A DNA stretch of 64,000 bases from Pontederia crassipes. Taxonomy: Eukaryota > Streptophyta > Magnoliopsida > Commelinales > Pontederiaceae. Of the stretch, positions 24,705 through 38,200 are shown piece after piece. The stretch covers positions 2,108,001 to 2,172,000 of the forward strand of contig JAUKPH010000026.1 of the NCBI GenBank assembly GCA_030549335.1, given 5' to 3'. The notes under the pieces are model-generated. The model searched no databases. It was not told the DNA's origin and saw only the letters and a list, made by a program, of their open reading frames with translations. Within the stretch, counting starts at the first letter, position 1, and each line of letters starts with the position of its first letter. A program made the translations under genes and the position numbers.

Positions 24705-25331
24705 ACTGGTCGATTTTCGACGTAGTTTCGTCAGAACAAACCTCGACCAAAGTAATAGGAGATGATGTTATGACTCTAATTGTACCATAACAACATACAA
24801 ATTTATTATTAAAACTGATTCAAAGGTTGATCCAATCATCCATCTATCTCTATGTGGATTCTTTATTGTTCGGTCCTCTTTCTTTGGTTCGTTCTCCGCG
24901 TCGGCCATCCTTGAAGGCTCTCCGACTTCAAGCAGTCCTATCCCCGTTGGTCACGTCGGATGGGAGAAACCCAAGGGAAAAAGTCAAGAAAAATAATCTT
25001 GAAAATGCTACAAAAATTCCAGCATGACTATCACCTTGGTTTCCTCCTAGTGTTTCAATGTATTTTTGGTGATGTTTCTGGTGGTTTGAAATGTGCTAGG
25101 GCTCCTGGTTGCCTAGGAATTCATGCAAGTGGAGGGGAAAAAGAGGAAAGGCACGATGGCTAGGATTAAAGGAGATTTTGATTGAGAGGAAAGTTTATAT
25201 AGTAGGAGTAAAAAAAAAAGTTGGTTGTAACTTTCTATTGGGACTCCTTTGATTTAGTTTCCAAACATGAATATGATTTTATCTTTTATTTAACTTTTTT
25301 ATTTTATTTTAGTTTTTGGCCCGGCGTTACA
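24705..25331. repeat. Internal duplication, copy 2
   Basis: Pairs with 23575-24259. Its GGCGTTACA edge is better preserved than that of copy 1 (GGAGTTACA). Confidence 0.75.
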
Positions 25332-26161
25332 TCTCCTATCCAAAATCTCAACTTTGCAATTTAGATTGTAAAATCTTTTGGGAGATAACATTTATTCTTC
25401 ACATATCAAGTGGCCCAACAACTTCGCTTGGAAATTGTGAACTCACCCGACAAGCTTGCTTGGCTGACGCGAGGCCGTGATTTGGTGAGTTGGCCTGACT
25501 ATTGCGAACTCACTTCGTTGGGAGATGAAAGAGATGGAAGACAGGGAGGGAGGGAGGGAGAGGATATATGAGAACAAAAATAGATGGGAGAGAGGAAGAA
25601 GAGGAAAGCAGGAAAGGAAGCGCAAATAAAAAGAGAGAGAGAGAGAAAGAGATAGGAGAAGACAAGACATGGAAGGAGAGATGAGAGAGATCGGAGTAAA
25701 TTAAAAAAAAAAAGGTGAAAATGTAAATTTTCTTTTATTTAAGATGCAGATCAATACTGGACGGTTACAGAGGAGCTGTATATTCCTTTATTTTCCATTA
25801 TTTATTATGTTATGCGAAGTTTCATCTCCCAAGGCTCATTCATTCAGGATGACTTTATTATTTGTGGGCGTCGCTGTGGAACATACATAAAACAGTCACA
25901 TATTGAAACGATGATGCGATCGATATCTCCCGCCCGCAAACAAAACCGTTATTCGCTGCTCATTCCCAAGCCATTTAACTCACCACAACAAATTAATATT
26001 TTCTAATTACATATCGTTCAAGAATAATAGCTACCACAAATGACCTCGACAACATAATAATAAATTAACCAATTTGTTCACGTCAAGAAAAACATAGGCA
26101 AATAGATCACAGCCAGCAGCAGCCAGGGAAGGGAAGGGAAGGGAAGGGAAGGGAGCACAGT
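25332..26161 (-). other. 3' flank and probable 3' UTR of the AKR2-like gene
   Basis: There is a purine-rich simple-sequence stretch at 25545-25690 (GGGA and GA runs) and otherwise AT-rich DNA. Downstream of the stop codon at 26162 the minus strand carries a CCCTT/TTCCC pentanucleotide run and several AATAAA-like words, for example opposite the TTTATT words near 25790 and 25855. The polyadenylation site cannot be fixed from sequence alone. Confidence 0.45.
26126..26154. repeat. (GGGAA)n microsatellite in the 3' UTR
   Basis: Five perfect GGGAA units plus a partial one, starting 36 bp past the stop codon of the AKR2-like gene. Confidence 0.95.
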
Positions 26162-26261
26162 TTACAAGAATGCATCCTTTTCCAGCAACTTCAGTACTTC
26201 ATCTTGGCTGTTCAGTTTAGCCACATCGATCGGCGTGTTGCCATCCAAATTTTGCACAGTT
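26162..26261 (-). CDS. AKR2: AKR2-like exon 8 (stop codon)
   Basis: 100 nt; acceptor TTCGTGCAG. It encodes the final ankyrin unit, [18 protein letters not shown] then [12 protein letters not shown], with TAA at 26162-26164. The LLEKDAFL ending matches my recollection of Arabidopsis AKR2. Confidence 0.95.
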
Positions 26262-29200
26262 CTGCACGAAAACATGAAACCTCAGTAAATTCATTTTACC
26301 ATAATTGGATTACTTCAAATAGATCCGGGAGGTTCATGATTCCTCGACGAGGGGGCATTAAGGAAACTAAGAAACTATGGCTAATTAGCCTATTACACTT
26401 ACACTGCAGCGCCATGCTCCAGTAGAAGTGCCACACAATCCTTCAGTCCGTAGCCAGCAGCATAATGAAGAGGAGTGTTCTTATTCTTGTCTAATGCATC
26501 GACCGCCGCTCCTGCCTCAAGAAGCACTTGTGCACATTTCACCTGAGAAGTGGCAACCATAACAACAGATATAATGGTTCAGAAAAAAAAAAGTACTAAA
26601 CCTGAAAAAAGAAAAAGAACATTTGTAAACGAGAAGAAATCTGCTGTCTTGATGTAGTTTTAAAGTTAAATTGGAACAGATAATATTCAACAAATATTCA
26701 AATATATAGAACACACAAAGAAGGCATTATGAAGACATAAGAATCAATGAACAAATCTTACGCATAAGACATCGTACAATTACACTACTAAATAAAATAT
26801 ATAGATGCATCATACATCATTTACATTCCTCTGAACGTAGTTCAGTGAGTGGAGCAATGATAAAGATTGTGGTTATACACATCTGTGAAACAATATCTGT
26901 AAAGCCAGGGGAAAATAAAGAAGAAATGAACCTCAGTTCATCTGTTAGTATTCAGTGGATGTGATCAAGCTTGTCAAACCCTTGAAATTCATACGAGTTT
27001 AAGAGGTTAGATAAATCAGCATTTTTTTTTTTGAGAGGGTAAAGGATGATGAATGCCTTTTACATTCATCCAATTAATCAGCATAAAATCATCTCATATG
27101 GGCATTAGGAGCAAATGACGCTGGAGAATGCACAGCAGGAGACCCGGCAGGCAGAGGAGGCTCAAATGTTCAATGATAAGGATACAAATCTTCGACATTG
27201 ATTACCGAGCTAATGCCCATATGAGGAGGCTCAAATGTGCAATGTCATTGGCTTTCCTATGGTTCATATGATACCAACGAAATGGATGCATTTTTAGGGG
27301 TGAACGATGTTATGTTGAAAATATCTTATCTATGTCTAGATGCTTGAGGAGAGACTGGGCAAGAGTGTAGTAATTATTATTTCAACATCTTGATGTAACA
27401 TTGTTATATTAATAAATATGTACATGGCTCTCATCCTCTCCTACTTTCAAAAAAAAAAAGATAAAGGTTGGGAGCAGTAAACAACTCGAAAATCCATACC
27501 CAGTTGTCAGCCCCGGAGGAGTCTGGCCAAAAAGGGGCGATCCACTTATGAAGGGCCATAAGCTCCGAAAAACACCTAAACACATGTACTGCCCTAAAAG
27601 TGGGGGTCCACGAACTGGTGCTAGGGGCACTGGTTTCGGACCACCTCAGGATGTGCCACAAGGGCTAATAGTCGAGAAAATATGTCGCCAATGGTCCCCC
27701 CCGGAAGCCAATCATGATGCCAAAACAAAAATGTTGCACCATAGCCAAGGGAAGAAACCATATGTGGCCGAATCATGGGGCAGGGCCGGGAGAGCATGAC
27801 ACCCAGGAAAGTGTGCCCTCGGCCGGGTGGCCTCGGGCGCATCTTGCGTTCAAAGAAGGGTTAACATAGCAACTTGGCGACACACTTCCTCAAACATCGC
27901 TATTGAGGATTTTGTAGAATGTTTGTCATTGGTTCCTAAATTAGAGCTACGATAAGAATATAAAATCAATGATGTTGCTCCTCCTAACGGCTTAAGCTTT
28001 TAGGAAAACTGATTAGCACATCAAATTTAATAAGCTATTATGGGATTTAGGTTTTTCTAGGATTGATAGACATATTATAATTTCACAGTTGAAATTCAAA
28101 GAAATTAATTAAAGCAATAGAAGATAAAGAACAAGCTGAATAATAAGCAGATATGAAAAGCAAAATGAAAGTTGTCCAGAGACTCCCTCTGGATGGATCC
28201 ACCCATAACAGCCTAGGGGAGATCCCAATCCCCAGGCACCACCAAAACATACCGACGAACGGTAACACACGAGGTGAGTGGCAGAGGGTGAGACGCCGAG
28301 GATCACCCAACTTGCAGCAGCAGAGAGAAAGGAGAAAGGTACAATGTTATCGTTGCAGATGTTGGGGGCACATCCAAAGGGACTGCAGAGATCCGATAAG
28401 ATGCCTTGCATGTGGTGGTATAGGCCACATCCGAGCTAGATGCCCCTCTGCCCATCGGAAAATCGGCGACAGTGCGAACTCAACAGCACACGTAGCACAG
28501 CAGAGGACATCACCGCACGATCAGGTAGTTGAAATCAAAGCGCCGTGGAGCCCCATGATCAGCCATAACTTGGAGATGTTGAGGAACTGTGCAGTAGGGC
28601 AACTGGTGGAGAAAGGGCATCTTACCATGGACGTAGTGCGATTGGCAATCACAGAAAAGATGCCACAAGTAGAGACCTTCCAGTTGTCTAGGCTGTCAGA
28701 ATCCTCCTTCCTACTCTGGATGGCATCAGCAGGTCAACTGGAGAGCCTAATGAAGATGCCAATGAAACTATCAGATGGACAAACAGTGCACCTTCGCCGA
28801 TGGTCCAGGGAGGAAGGCGAAAGGACAGAGGTGGATGCCACAAGTAGAGACCTTCCAGTTGTCTAGGCTGTCAGAATCCTCCTTCCTACTTTGGATGGCA
28901 TCAGCAGGTCAACTGGAGAGACTAATGAAGATGCCAATGAAACTATCAGATGGACAGACAGTGCACCTTCGCCGATGGTCCAGGGAGGAAGGCGAAAGGA
29001 CAGAGGTGAGAAGGCAGAGAATCAACGTCCTTCTCCGTGGTGTTCCGCTACATCTTTGGTGCACTGAAACAATAGCAGCGATGGTCGCTCCATTTGCCAC
29101 CCTATGCGACGTCATCTTTCCCTCCCTGGACACTGGAGACCTGAGCAAGATACATGTTTTGATTTCTGTAACAACAGCAAGATACATGTTTTGATTTCTG

Positions 29201-32200
29201 TAACAACAGAGAAGACCATTCCAGTGGCGATACACCTCAAGGATGGAGGATACACCTATGAGGTCTGGTTGGAAATGCTGAAGAACAACAACAGGTCCTG
29301 GAGCGAAATCGTGGCCGGAAGCTTCCGGCTGGCGACGGAGAGAAGGACGATGACGCAATCTACGGTGCAGAAAAATCGCTTGTGATCCCACGAATCCTGG
29401 CAAGCAATAATGAGGGCAATTCCATCCAATTAATTGTGCGCTCCCCTGTCAAACATCTGCCAGCACACCAATCAGATGAGAAGAGCAATACACAGAGGGA
29501 AGGAAAGGGCATGAAATCAGCTGAGATATCATTGATGGATTTGCTGATACAAGCAGAGGAAAACAAAAAAGGAAAGGAGGATCTGCATCACAAAAATCAA
29601 AAGGGAAAGGAGGATCTGCATCACAAAAATCAAAAGGGAAAGGAGGATCTGTCTCAGGTGATACAATCAGAAAATAAAAAAAGGAAAGGAGGATCTGCAT
29701 CACAAAAATAAAGAGGGAAAGGAGGATCTGCCTCGGGTGGTACAAGAAGAAAATAAAAAAGGAAAGGAGGTGCTGGTGGTGATTGACACATATGGGGGCA
29801 TTTCAAACACACCTAAAGGTGGAATTGGGCTAGCCACACCGCACTCAAACCAGAGGGTTGAGGGTGAGTACAGACTCAACACACCCACCACGAGCAGCAT
29901 CTGGGATGCTTCAGAAGTGAGAGCAAGGATTTGTTCTGATTCATCTGATGACGAGGTGGAGGACCCAACTTTGAAGAGGGAGCAGTTCAGAATGAATCAC
30001 AATCAGCAACCCTACAAGTGACAGTGGCAGGAGGAGTCTTGTGACACCTTGAGAACAAGGGACGCCATCAATTTACAAGAGATGGACCTGGTTGCAGAAG
30101 CAATTCATGCAAAGCGACGCCCAGGAAGATCCAAGACAAAAGCGCAAGGACCATTGGGGGTTAGTACAAGGTCCATGTCAATTGGCGCCCAAACAGTTCA
30201 CAAATGAAAATTCTCACATGGAATGTGCGAGGGTTGAACGATGGTGGCAGGCATGCAACACCCGGAAGATACTTGGTGAAGTGGGGAGTTGATGTGGTAT
30301 GTTTGCAGGAAACAAAGCTAACGAACTGTGACTCCACTATGTGGCAGCAGATAGGTGGGACAGTGTTGACTGATTTCAGCACCTTGAATGCAGAGGGGAG
30401 ATCAGGAGGATGCATGATTAGCTGGAGGGACGACAAGTTTGAGTTGAAAGAACATATTGGAACAGAAGCAATCTCAGTGGTTCTATCAAGAAGGACAGAT
30501 GGAAAGAGCTTCCTTATGTCTTGCATCTATGGTCCACACACAGAAGTTCGACGTCAGGAGATGTGGGAAGAATTGCGCCAGCTGCGATCTTTGGTTGTGG
30601 ATATCCCATGGCTATTAGGAGGGGATTTTAATGTTACCCTGGAAGTAACAGACAGGCCAAACCAAGAGGCGACAGAGATAGAGGCTCCTGAGGGGTTTAG
30701 GGACTTTATGAATGAACAGGGATTGGCTGACAACCCGACTCCTAATTGTAGATACACTTGGAGAAGCTCAGCCTTATCCCCTACACCAAACGCAAGATCT
30801 AAGTTGGATAGGTTCCTCGGATCTATAGAAATGCTAGAAGAATTTCCCTCGGCGAATGCCAAGGCCATGGACAGGCCCTTCTCAGACCACACACCAATCT
30901 TATGGCAATCCAATGAAGGAGGAGCTTTCGGTTCTTATTTCAAGTTTGAGAAGGCCTGGCTTATGGAGGAAGGTTTTAGAGAATTGGTCGCTGCCCAGTG
31001 GATTAGTGTCCCGACCTCTAGCTCGGCAATCAGGACGTTAAATGATCGCTTAAATAAATTGAGAGCTAGGCTTCGAGAGTTTAAAAAACAATTGAAAGAA
31101 AAAAGAGAACAAAAACGGGCTGCATCACTCAATGGCATCTCACAGCTGGATCAGATTGAAGATAACACAGAACTCACAACCATGGAAATTGCACAACGAA
31201 GAAGTCTCCAAGAAGAGGTGGCAGCAGAAGATCGCAAAACAGAAGTGGAATGGAGACGGAGGTCAAGACAAAATTGGCTGAGGGAAGGAGACAAACAAAC
31301 GGTTCTTCCACATGTACGCAAGTGGTCATCGCAGAAGTAACTATATAGATCGACTCATAGTGGGAGAGAATGAAGTCGTAGGGAGAGACAATGTTGGCGC
31401 TGCCATGGCAGATTACTTCAAAGAGTTCACACATAGGAGGGCCCTGGGGGAGTGGCTGTGGGATGGCGGGCTGTTGCCTCAAGTTTCAGCTGACCAAGTA
31501 GCTGCCTTGGAGCAAGATTTCAGTGAGGAAGAAGTCACTCAAGCGTTGAAGGATCTTAATAGTGATGGGGCGCCGGGTCCAGATGGATTTCCAGTTTTTT
31601 TCTTCAAAGAATTCTGGAATGTGGTAGGCTCAGATGTCATGGAAAGAATGCAAGAATTCGCAGCAGCAAACATGGGTTTTGAGAGAATCAATAAATTCTT
31701 CCTCTTTCTCATCCCCAAGAAACCAGCAGCAAAACGGGCGGAGGATTTCAGACCGATCGCGCTATCAAATGCTATTTACTTGCTTGTGGCAAGAGTCTTA
31801 GCGAATTGTCTCCGAGTGGTGTTGGGATCTCTCGTGCATCCGGTACAAACTGCATTCTTAGCAGGACGATCAATTATGGATGGCTTCACTATGGCCTCTA
31901 AAATTATATCACATTGGAGAAGGGCAAATACAGGTGGCTTCCTCTAGAAAGTTGATTCTCCAAGGCGTATGACTCGCTAGATTGGACTTTTTTGTGGAGA
32001 TCCCTTCACCTTCGAGATTTCCCACATACATAGATAGCTTGGATGAAACGATGTGTCTGCACCGCCTCGTTCTCAGTCCTAATTAATGGCGGCCCGATTG
32101 GGGGATGGATCCAACCACAACGAGGGGTTCGCCAGGGATGCCCCCTAGCACCTATGCTCTTTGTTCTCGCAGCAGATGCACATTTTCGGCATGCGAAGCC

Positions 32201-35200
32201 AACATCTTCAAAGGCTTTTCTTCGAGCCCAGAGCAAGGTACAATCATACCTATATTACAGTACGCTGATGATACATTATTTTTTATAGAAGGATCGATTA
32301 CCGCGGCAAGGAGGCTTGCAATACTCATTAACATCTTTGGTGATTTCTCTGGGCTCCAAATAAATCACTCCAAATCATCTTTCATCCCTTTCGGCATGAC
32401 GGATGAAGAGGCCCAAAGATGCTCAATGGGAACTCGGAACAGCCATCTGCTCACTTCCAATCACATACTTGGGCCTACCACTCATTGATGGTCGGCTACT
32501 ATCTCGAGATTGGAATCCCGTGGTTGACAGAGTAGAAAAAAGACTTGAAGGATGTGCTCATGGCTATTATCACGTGGAGGAAGGCTGACACTGGTGCGGT
32601 CAGTCTTATCGTCCATCCCTATTTATTATATGTCAGTTTTTTGGATGCCTCAAGGGGTCATCCAACGAATTGATTCCCTTCGTCGAGGCTTCTTTTGGAA
32701 AAACAAAGGTAATGCAGGCAGAGGGATGTATTTGGTGGCCTGGTCAGAAATATGTCGACCAACATCAGAAGGAGGATTAGGGATTCAAGATCTTCGGACA
32801 ATGAATACTGCTTTAATGACAAAGTGGGTGGCTCGGATAATGGGGTCGAGGCAAGATATTTGGCTATTAGTTATTACTGCATGTTATGGTAGAATGCTTT
32901 CATGGGAACAGAGGCAGAAAATTACACAAAGGGGCTTCAGCGTTTTGGAGAAGCATTATGACAGTTATGCCACGAGTTAGACCATTCTTTGAGGCAACAC
33001 TAGGAGACGGAAAGAATTTTCGATTTTGGATGGATCCTTGGCCATCCGGGGAATCACTATCAATCTCTTTTCCAAGGCTTTATGCGATAGCTGAGGATAA
33101 GCAGGCAATAGTCGCTCAATATTGGTCAGGCAACTTCTCCAATGATGGTGTATGGACCCCTCGGTTAGCAGCCCACCTATCTGATAACCGGCTTGAGGAT
33201 CTTCTTGCACTAATGGAGCGTCTCCAGGAACATAGGATAAATGACACAAGGGAAGACTCTTGGATTTGGAAAGCTGGTCATTTCTCTGTTCGAACAGTTT
33301 ATAAAACTCTGAAGCTAGAGAGCTTCACCACAGATGAAGAGCTTAAAAGAGACTGTCGGCTCCTTTGGGGCATTAAAGTTCCTATGTGTATTTGGATATT
33401 TGCATGGCTATTGAGGAGAAACAGGCTGCCTACTCAGAAGTACAGAATGAAATGGACCACAAGAATGAACACCGCTTGAGTCTTCTGCGAAGACAACATG
33501 GAGGATATAGATCACCTTTTCTTCAGCTGCCCAATAGCACGAAAGACATGGCAGGATTCTGGATGTGATTGGTTAGATGTGAGCTCTGTGATAGCATTCT
33601 GGCGATCATTTAGACAAGGCGGACATGGTACCAATTTGCAGGTATATGTATCAAAAAGACAACGAATCAAAGCAATTGCGGTTTTATGGGCGATATGGCG
33701 ACAACGCAATGATTGCATTTTCAAGGGAGAAAAATGTTATGTTGATAACATTCTAATAGCAGCTAGAAACTTGGCGAGTGAGTGGGCGAGATTATAAGAT
33801 ATGTTGTAATAGATATAAGTTTTTATAATGAATAAAAAATGGATGTGAGCACCTGGCTCACATCCTTTATCTTCTCAAAAAAAAAAATAATAAGCAGATA
33901 TGAGACTCAGTTGTGAATTGTAATGACTCATGTATGGAAGTGACTCTCGAAAGCTAGCACACGATTCTGCAAACCCTTTTCGTATGTACTTAATTTGCCA
34001 AAAGACTCGGCAAGGAACAAAAGTACCCAATTGTTTGAATGAGTTTCAACGTCTGCGATGAAAGGACTCCTGGCAACGCCTAGGAAATCATATGTCAAGC
34101 ACCAGCAACAGCCGGCTTGCTGAGGATAGCAACTGCAGCAGCAGCAATAAAACAGATCTGGCGGCTAGGTTCTTGTGGACAGCTGCAGCGGCGGGAATAA
34201 ACCAGATCTGGTGGCGTGGAGGAACCTAGTGAACAGAGGCGGTGCGACATCGAACAGAGTTCAGCGAGTCGCGGCATCCTTCACCGGAGATGTGTAGGTG
34301 ACGGATGGCAGCAGCTTCTTGAAGCTAACGCAGCAGCGACAGCAGCAGAAACAGGGGAACTCTTAGCAGTGGTGATGCTGTTGTGATCATGGCGGTGCGG
34401 CGGCAGTTCTGGTGGGGTGTGCCAGCACACATGGCAGCAGTCAGCAAAGACGCACAGCGGCAGGCAGCAGCAGCGCGCGGTGGCAGGCGTCAGCAACAGG
34501 AGAGCAAAAGATGTGGCGTGAGGACATGCAGCAGCGTTGATGGAGCACATGTGCAAGGTACTGTAGCAAGTTCCAGTGGCCATGCATTGTAGCATGGGAT
34601 GAATTACTCTGGCGGAAGTACTCCTGTGGTATGACAGTACTGTAGTGGCGACTGATGGAGAAGAAATTGGGGCTTGAGGATGAGGAAGGATCTCATCCGT
34701 TCGATGAAGATCAAACGATTTATTTCCTCTGATACCAATTGATGCAATCAAATTATATTTATTTTCTGAAAAGACAGATTACAACAACAACAAAGCCTTA
34801 TCCCACTAGGTGGGGTCGGCTACATGGATCATACGACGCCATTCCGCTCTATTAGTCTCTTATCACTGTACCCGAGCTGTACAGCGCGTTACTTACGGGT
34901 AACGACCTAGCATTAACACAATATATTCGTTGATCCATGTTCATAAGATTCGACATGATTTTATGTTGGCTGTCGGGGCCTAACACAACCCTCCTCCTTT
35001 ATCCGGGCTTGGGACCGGCTATAAAATATAGGCGGAGTGAAAAGACAGATTAATTCATATAATATTAAAAATCCTCTATTACAAAACCATCCAAGACCTT
35101 TTATAAGGATCCAAACGTATGGATTTCCCAAGCATACCACGATAATGAAAACACGAATAAAAGGAAAGGTTTCTTAATAAACTAAAAATATAAAAAGCTA

Positions 35201-38200
35201 ATAAAAAGAAATCAAATAAAAGGAAATTGAAATAAACTAAGTCTTTCGACGCCTGCGCTCATAATGAATTAAAGGTTGTCCTTCATCAATTAATCTTTCA
35301 CATACATGGCAACCCACATCCAATTTCTCCCTATTTTTTGAGGGAGGCCATTCATCACTTATGTCGTGCACAACTTCAATACTGGAACTCATGAATAAAG
35401 TGGGTCACATTCTGAGTTTAAAACCAAAGCACAATTCATTTGTGATTACCTCTAACAACATGATATTAGATCATAGAAATTGACGCAGCGGTAAGGAATT
35501 CGGTATAGAAATATAAATATAGCCAAGAGCAAACCCTAGGCCCGATGAACGGTGTTCTATTACACCGTACAAGTATGCCTCTGTTACGCTTGAAAGATCT
35601 GCAGAAAACAAACGTCGATGTCGCCGGTTCAAGCGGATGATAATCGACAAATAAACTAGCAGGAATCCACCTGCACCTTAGAAGAAATCCAAGGCTAAGA
35701 TCGTGCGCACACGAACTCAAGAATTCAGAAAACTCTGAACTGAAACAGAGATGATAATGTCTTTAACTCTTACAAGTCAGGCAAATATATAGGGATTCCC
35801 AACTAGCAATACTATTAGCACTAAGACTCCTATAACAAAAGGAAAACAGAATCCCACCAGCATTAGAACTTTTATAACCTAACAAAATAGGAAATAAACT
35901 AATAGGAAATAACAATCCTAATAGCATTAGGACTCCTAAGAAAAATAAACTAAAAAGAAAATAACAATCCTATCAGCATTAGGACTCATAAGAAAATAAA
36001 CTAAAAAGGAAATAACAATCCTATCAGCATTAGGACTCCTAACAGATTCTTCAAATCTGAATCAAACTAAGTTGATGACCACTAGAATTCTGTACAGCAG
36101 CAAAATTCTCTCTTTTCTTCTCAACAAGATCTACATCAGGCTCCCCTGCTTGAAAAGAGCTCGACCCCGAGCTTGGTAATAGCAAACCTGGCGGATGGTA
36201 CATAAAGAGATCTGAAACATTGATGGTAGATGAAATTCCCAACTCTGCTGGCAGGTCGATGATATAAGCATTATCATTGATACGCTTCAAAACTTTGCAA
36301 GGAACAAACTTCTTGTTCATTAATTTATGATAAGAACCCTTGTCAGCACGCTCCTTATACTTAGCATTAGATTCTTTCAACTTCTTCTTGATTTCTTCAT
36401 AGATATGTTGGATACGCTCAGCCATATTGTCAACAACAATACTTTTGCACAAAGTTTCGAGTAAATTGATGAGGTCTACAACCTAGCGAGGCATTCTACC
36501 ATAAACAATTTCAAACAGTAACATGTCATCCAATCTAGGAATTGGAAGTCTATACTTGATTGTGATCTTGTTTATAGCTCTACTATCAACACACATTCTC
36601 CATGTGCCATCCTTTTTTTGTACAAGGAGTGCAGGTACTGCGCATGGACTCATGCTTTCTCGAACAAATCCTTTCTTTATTAATTCATCCACTTGATCTT
36701 GTAAAATCTGATTTTCTTTTGGACTTAATCGGTAGTGAGGAAGGTTTGGAAGACTTGAACATGGTATTAGATCAATATGATGTCGAATGTCTCGCATGGG
36801 AGATAATCCATCAGGTAACTTCAGGAGTGATGTCTTTGAATTCTGAAATTAAATTTTGGATTGCCTCTGTAGTGTGTTCTTGATCTGGAGGAACCTCCCC
36901 TATGCACATAAGTGCATAAGCCTTTCCACGGTCTTTTACCTCAGAAATAAACTCATCTGCCCGTTCAATTAAGTAGCCATTCTTCAAGCTATTTTCTTTA
37001 ATTACTGAATCATGTTGTAATGGTAATAAAGAGATGCGTTTTCTGTCTTTAGAGAACTTGTAGATGTTGTCTCGCCCTAGATGGGTTGCATTAACTTCAA
37101 ATTGCCAAGGACGACCCAAGATGATGTGGCTTGCATCCATATCCAATACATCACATGTGACCACATCCTTATAGCTATTGCCAATTGATAAAGATGCCTT
37201 ACACAATTGTGTAACTTCTTTGTTAGTGCCTTTACTAATCCAACTAACTTTATATGGTGAAGGATGAGGTTCTATTTTCAATTCCAATGTGTCCATTTTT
37301 TTTTAAACTATGTTTTCAGAGCTCCCACTATCAATAATGACTTTACAAAGTTTACCTTTCACTGTGCAACGGGTTCGGAATATTTCATGTCGCCGAGGGT
37401 CCTCTTCTTTCCTAGGCATTAATAATAGGCGTTGCACGACACGAGAGATGTTCTCCATCTTCATCAGCACAGATTTCTTCTTCAATATCATATTCATCAT
37501 TAGCCTCTTGATCATCAGTTTCTTCTTCGTCATCTATTATTCGTGCTGAATGGAGTGCTGGACGTTGTGGGCACTCGTTGGATCGGTGGCCTAATTGTCT
37601 ACAACGATAGCAAACAATAGAATTGGACTTCTCATATGAGTTATAAGTCCTCTTAGCATTATCAGCACCAGCAGGTTTTGATTTAGAACTGGCTGGTAAG
37701 TTTTTGTCAGCACTTTCAACCTCTTCAATTGCAGGAAGTTTAGATGAATTGTGTGCACTTGCCATCTTACTAGTCTCAGCATAATGAGATTGTGCCTTGG
37801 CTCCTCGTTCTAGTTGACGTTCAACAGTTTCTGCCAAGGTGATTGCAGTGGCCATAGTGCTTGGAGTCTGCATCTCTACTTTGTCTCTGATGTTAGACCT
37901 CAAACCATTTAAGTATCGAGCCACCTGTTGGTTCTAGTTCAACCAGGCTATTGCGAGATGTCAGACGATCGAATTCCGTTGTATAGTCTCACACTAGTCT
38001 TCCGCCCTGTCTACAATTCTGTAACTGTTGGTATAGAATCTGTTGATAGTTTGTTGGAAGATATCGATCCCACAACATTTGCTTCATTTTCCTCCAACTC
38101 CGTATTGGTTGTTTATTTTTTTGCACTCGCAAAGACTGAATTTGCTCCCACCATGCAGATGCTCCTCCTTTTAAGCGATATGCCACCAATTTTGCTTGCT

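Larger units (their letters stand above)
21542..25331 (-). mobile_element. Long LTR-like block, minus orientation, with internal duplication
   Basis: The edges resemble the solo LTR at 7951: TATAACGCCCC at 21542 and GGCGTTACA ending at 25331. On the minus strand there are two TATATAAA boxes (25194-25201 and 24111-24118), a leader box AAGGTATGT-GGATCC (24668-24689), and a repeat array at 23270-23545. The segment 23575-24259 is repeated at 24705-25331 (offset 1.07-1.10 kb), duplicating the promoter and the LTR edge. I found no matching 5-bp TSD. The opposite orientation argues against it being the 3' LTR of the Athila element. Confidence 0.55.
28165..30021 (+). pseudogene. LINE-1 ORF1 (CCHC knuckles plus RNA-binding-like region)
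   Basis: ORF1 of an L1-type LINE, expected to bind LINE RNA. The first ATG that belongs to the element is at 28165; the frame-matching ATG at 28153 is in the target-site duplication. Two knuckles, [14 protein letters not shown] and [14 protein letters not shown], lie near 28345-28435. They are followed by a region like the plant DUF4283 fold ([13 protein letters not shown], then [15 protein letters not shown]). Two tandem duplications, 175 bp (28661 and 28836) and 32 bp (29145 and 29177), shift the frame. The C-terminal part (29382-30021) has [11 protein letters not shown] repeats of 33 bp. The order knuckle then RNA-binding region is the reverse of what I recall for dicot L1 ORF1. Confidence 0.8.
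28157..33885 (+). mobile_element. LINE-1: long L1-type LINE with perfect 18-bp TSD
   Basis: Flanked by an 18-bp direct repeat (28139-28156 and 33886-33903, AATAATAAGCAGATATGA) and ending in an A-run. It contains ORF1 with two CCHC knuckles and ORF2 with endonuclease and RT. A 10-bp-stem hairpin sits at the 3' end (33841-33865). It lacks an obvious 5' UTR, so it may be slightly 5'-truncated. It lies antisense to the host gene in intron 6. Frameshifts and stops make it inactive. Confidence 0.93.

Noticed and set aside
21542-25331. 3' LTR of the Athila-type element
   Set aside because: TATA boxes and the leader box point to the minus strand, opposite to the gag-pol, and no same-family 5' LTR is seen.
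34281-34751. 156-codon minus-strand frame
   Set aside because: It begins inside the LTR/PBS junction and has no gag or other motif; kept only as part of a low-complexity internal region.
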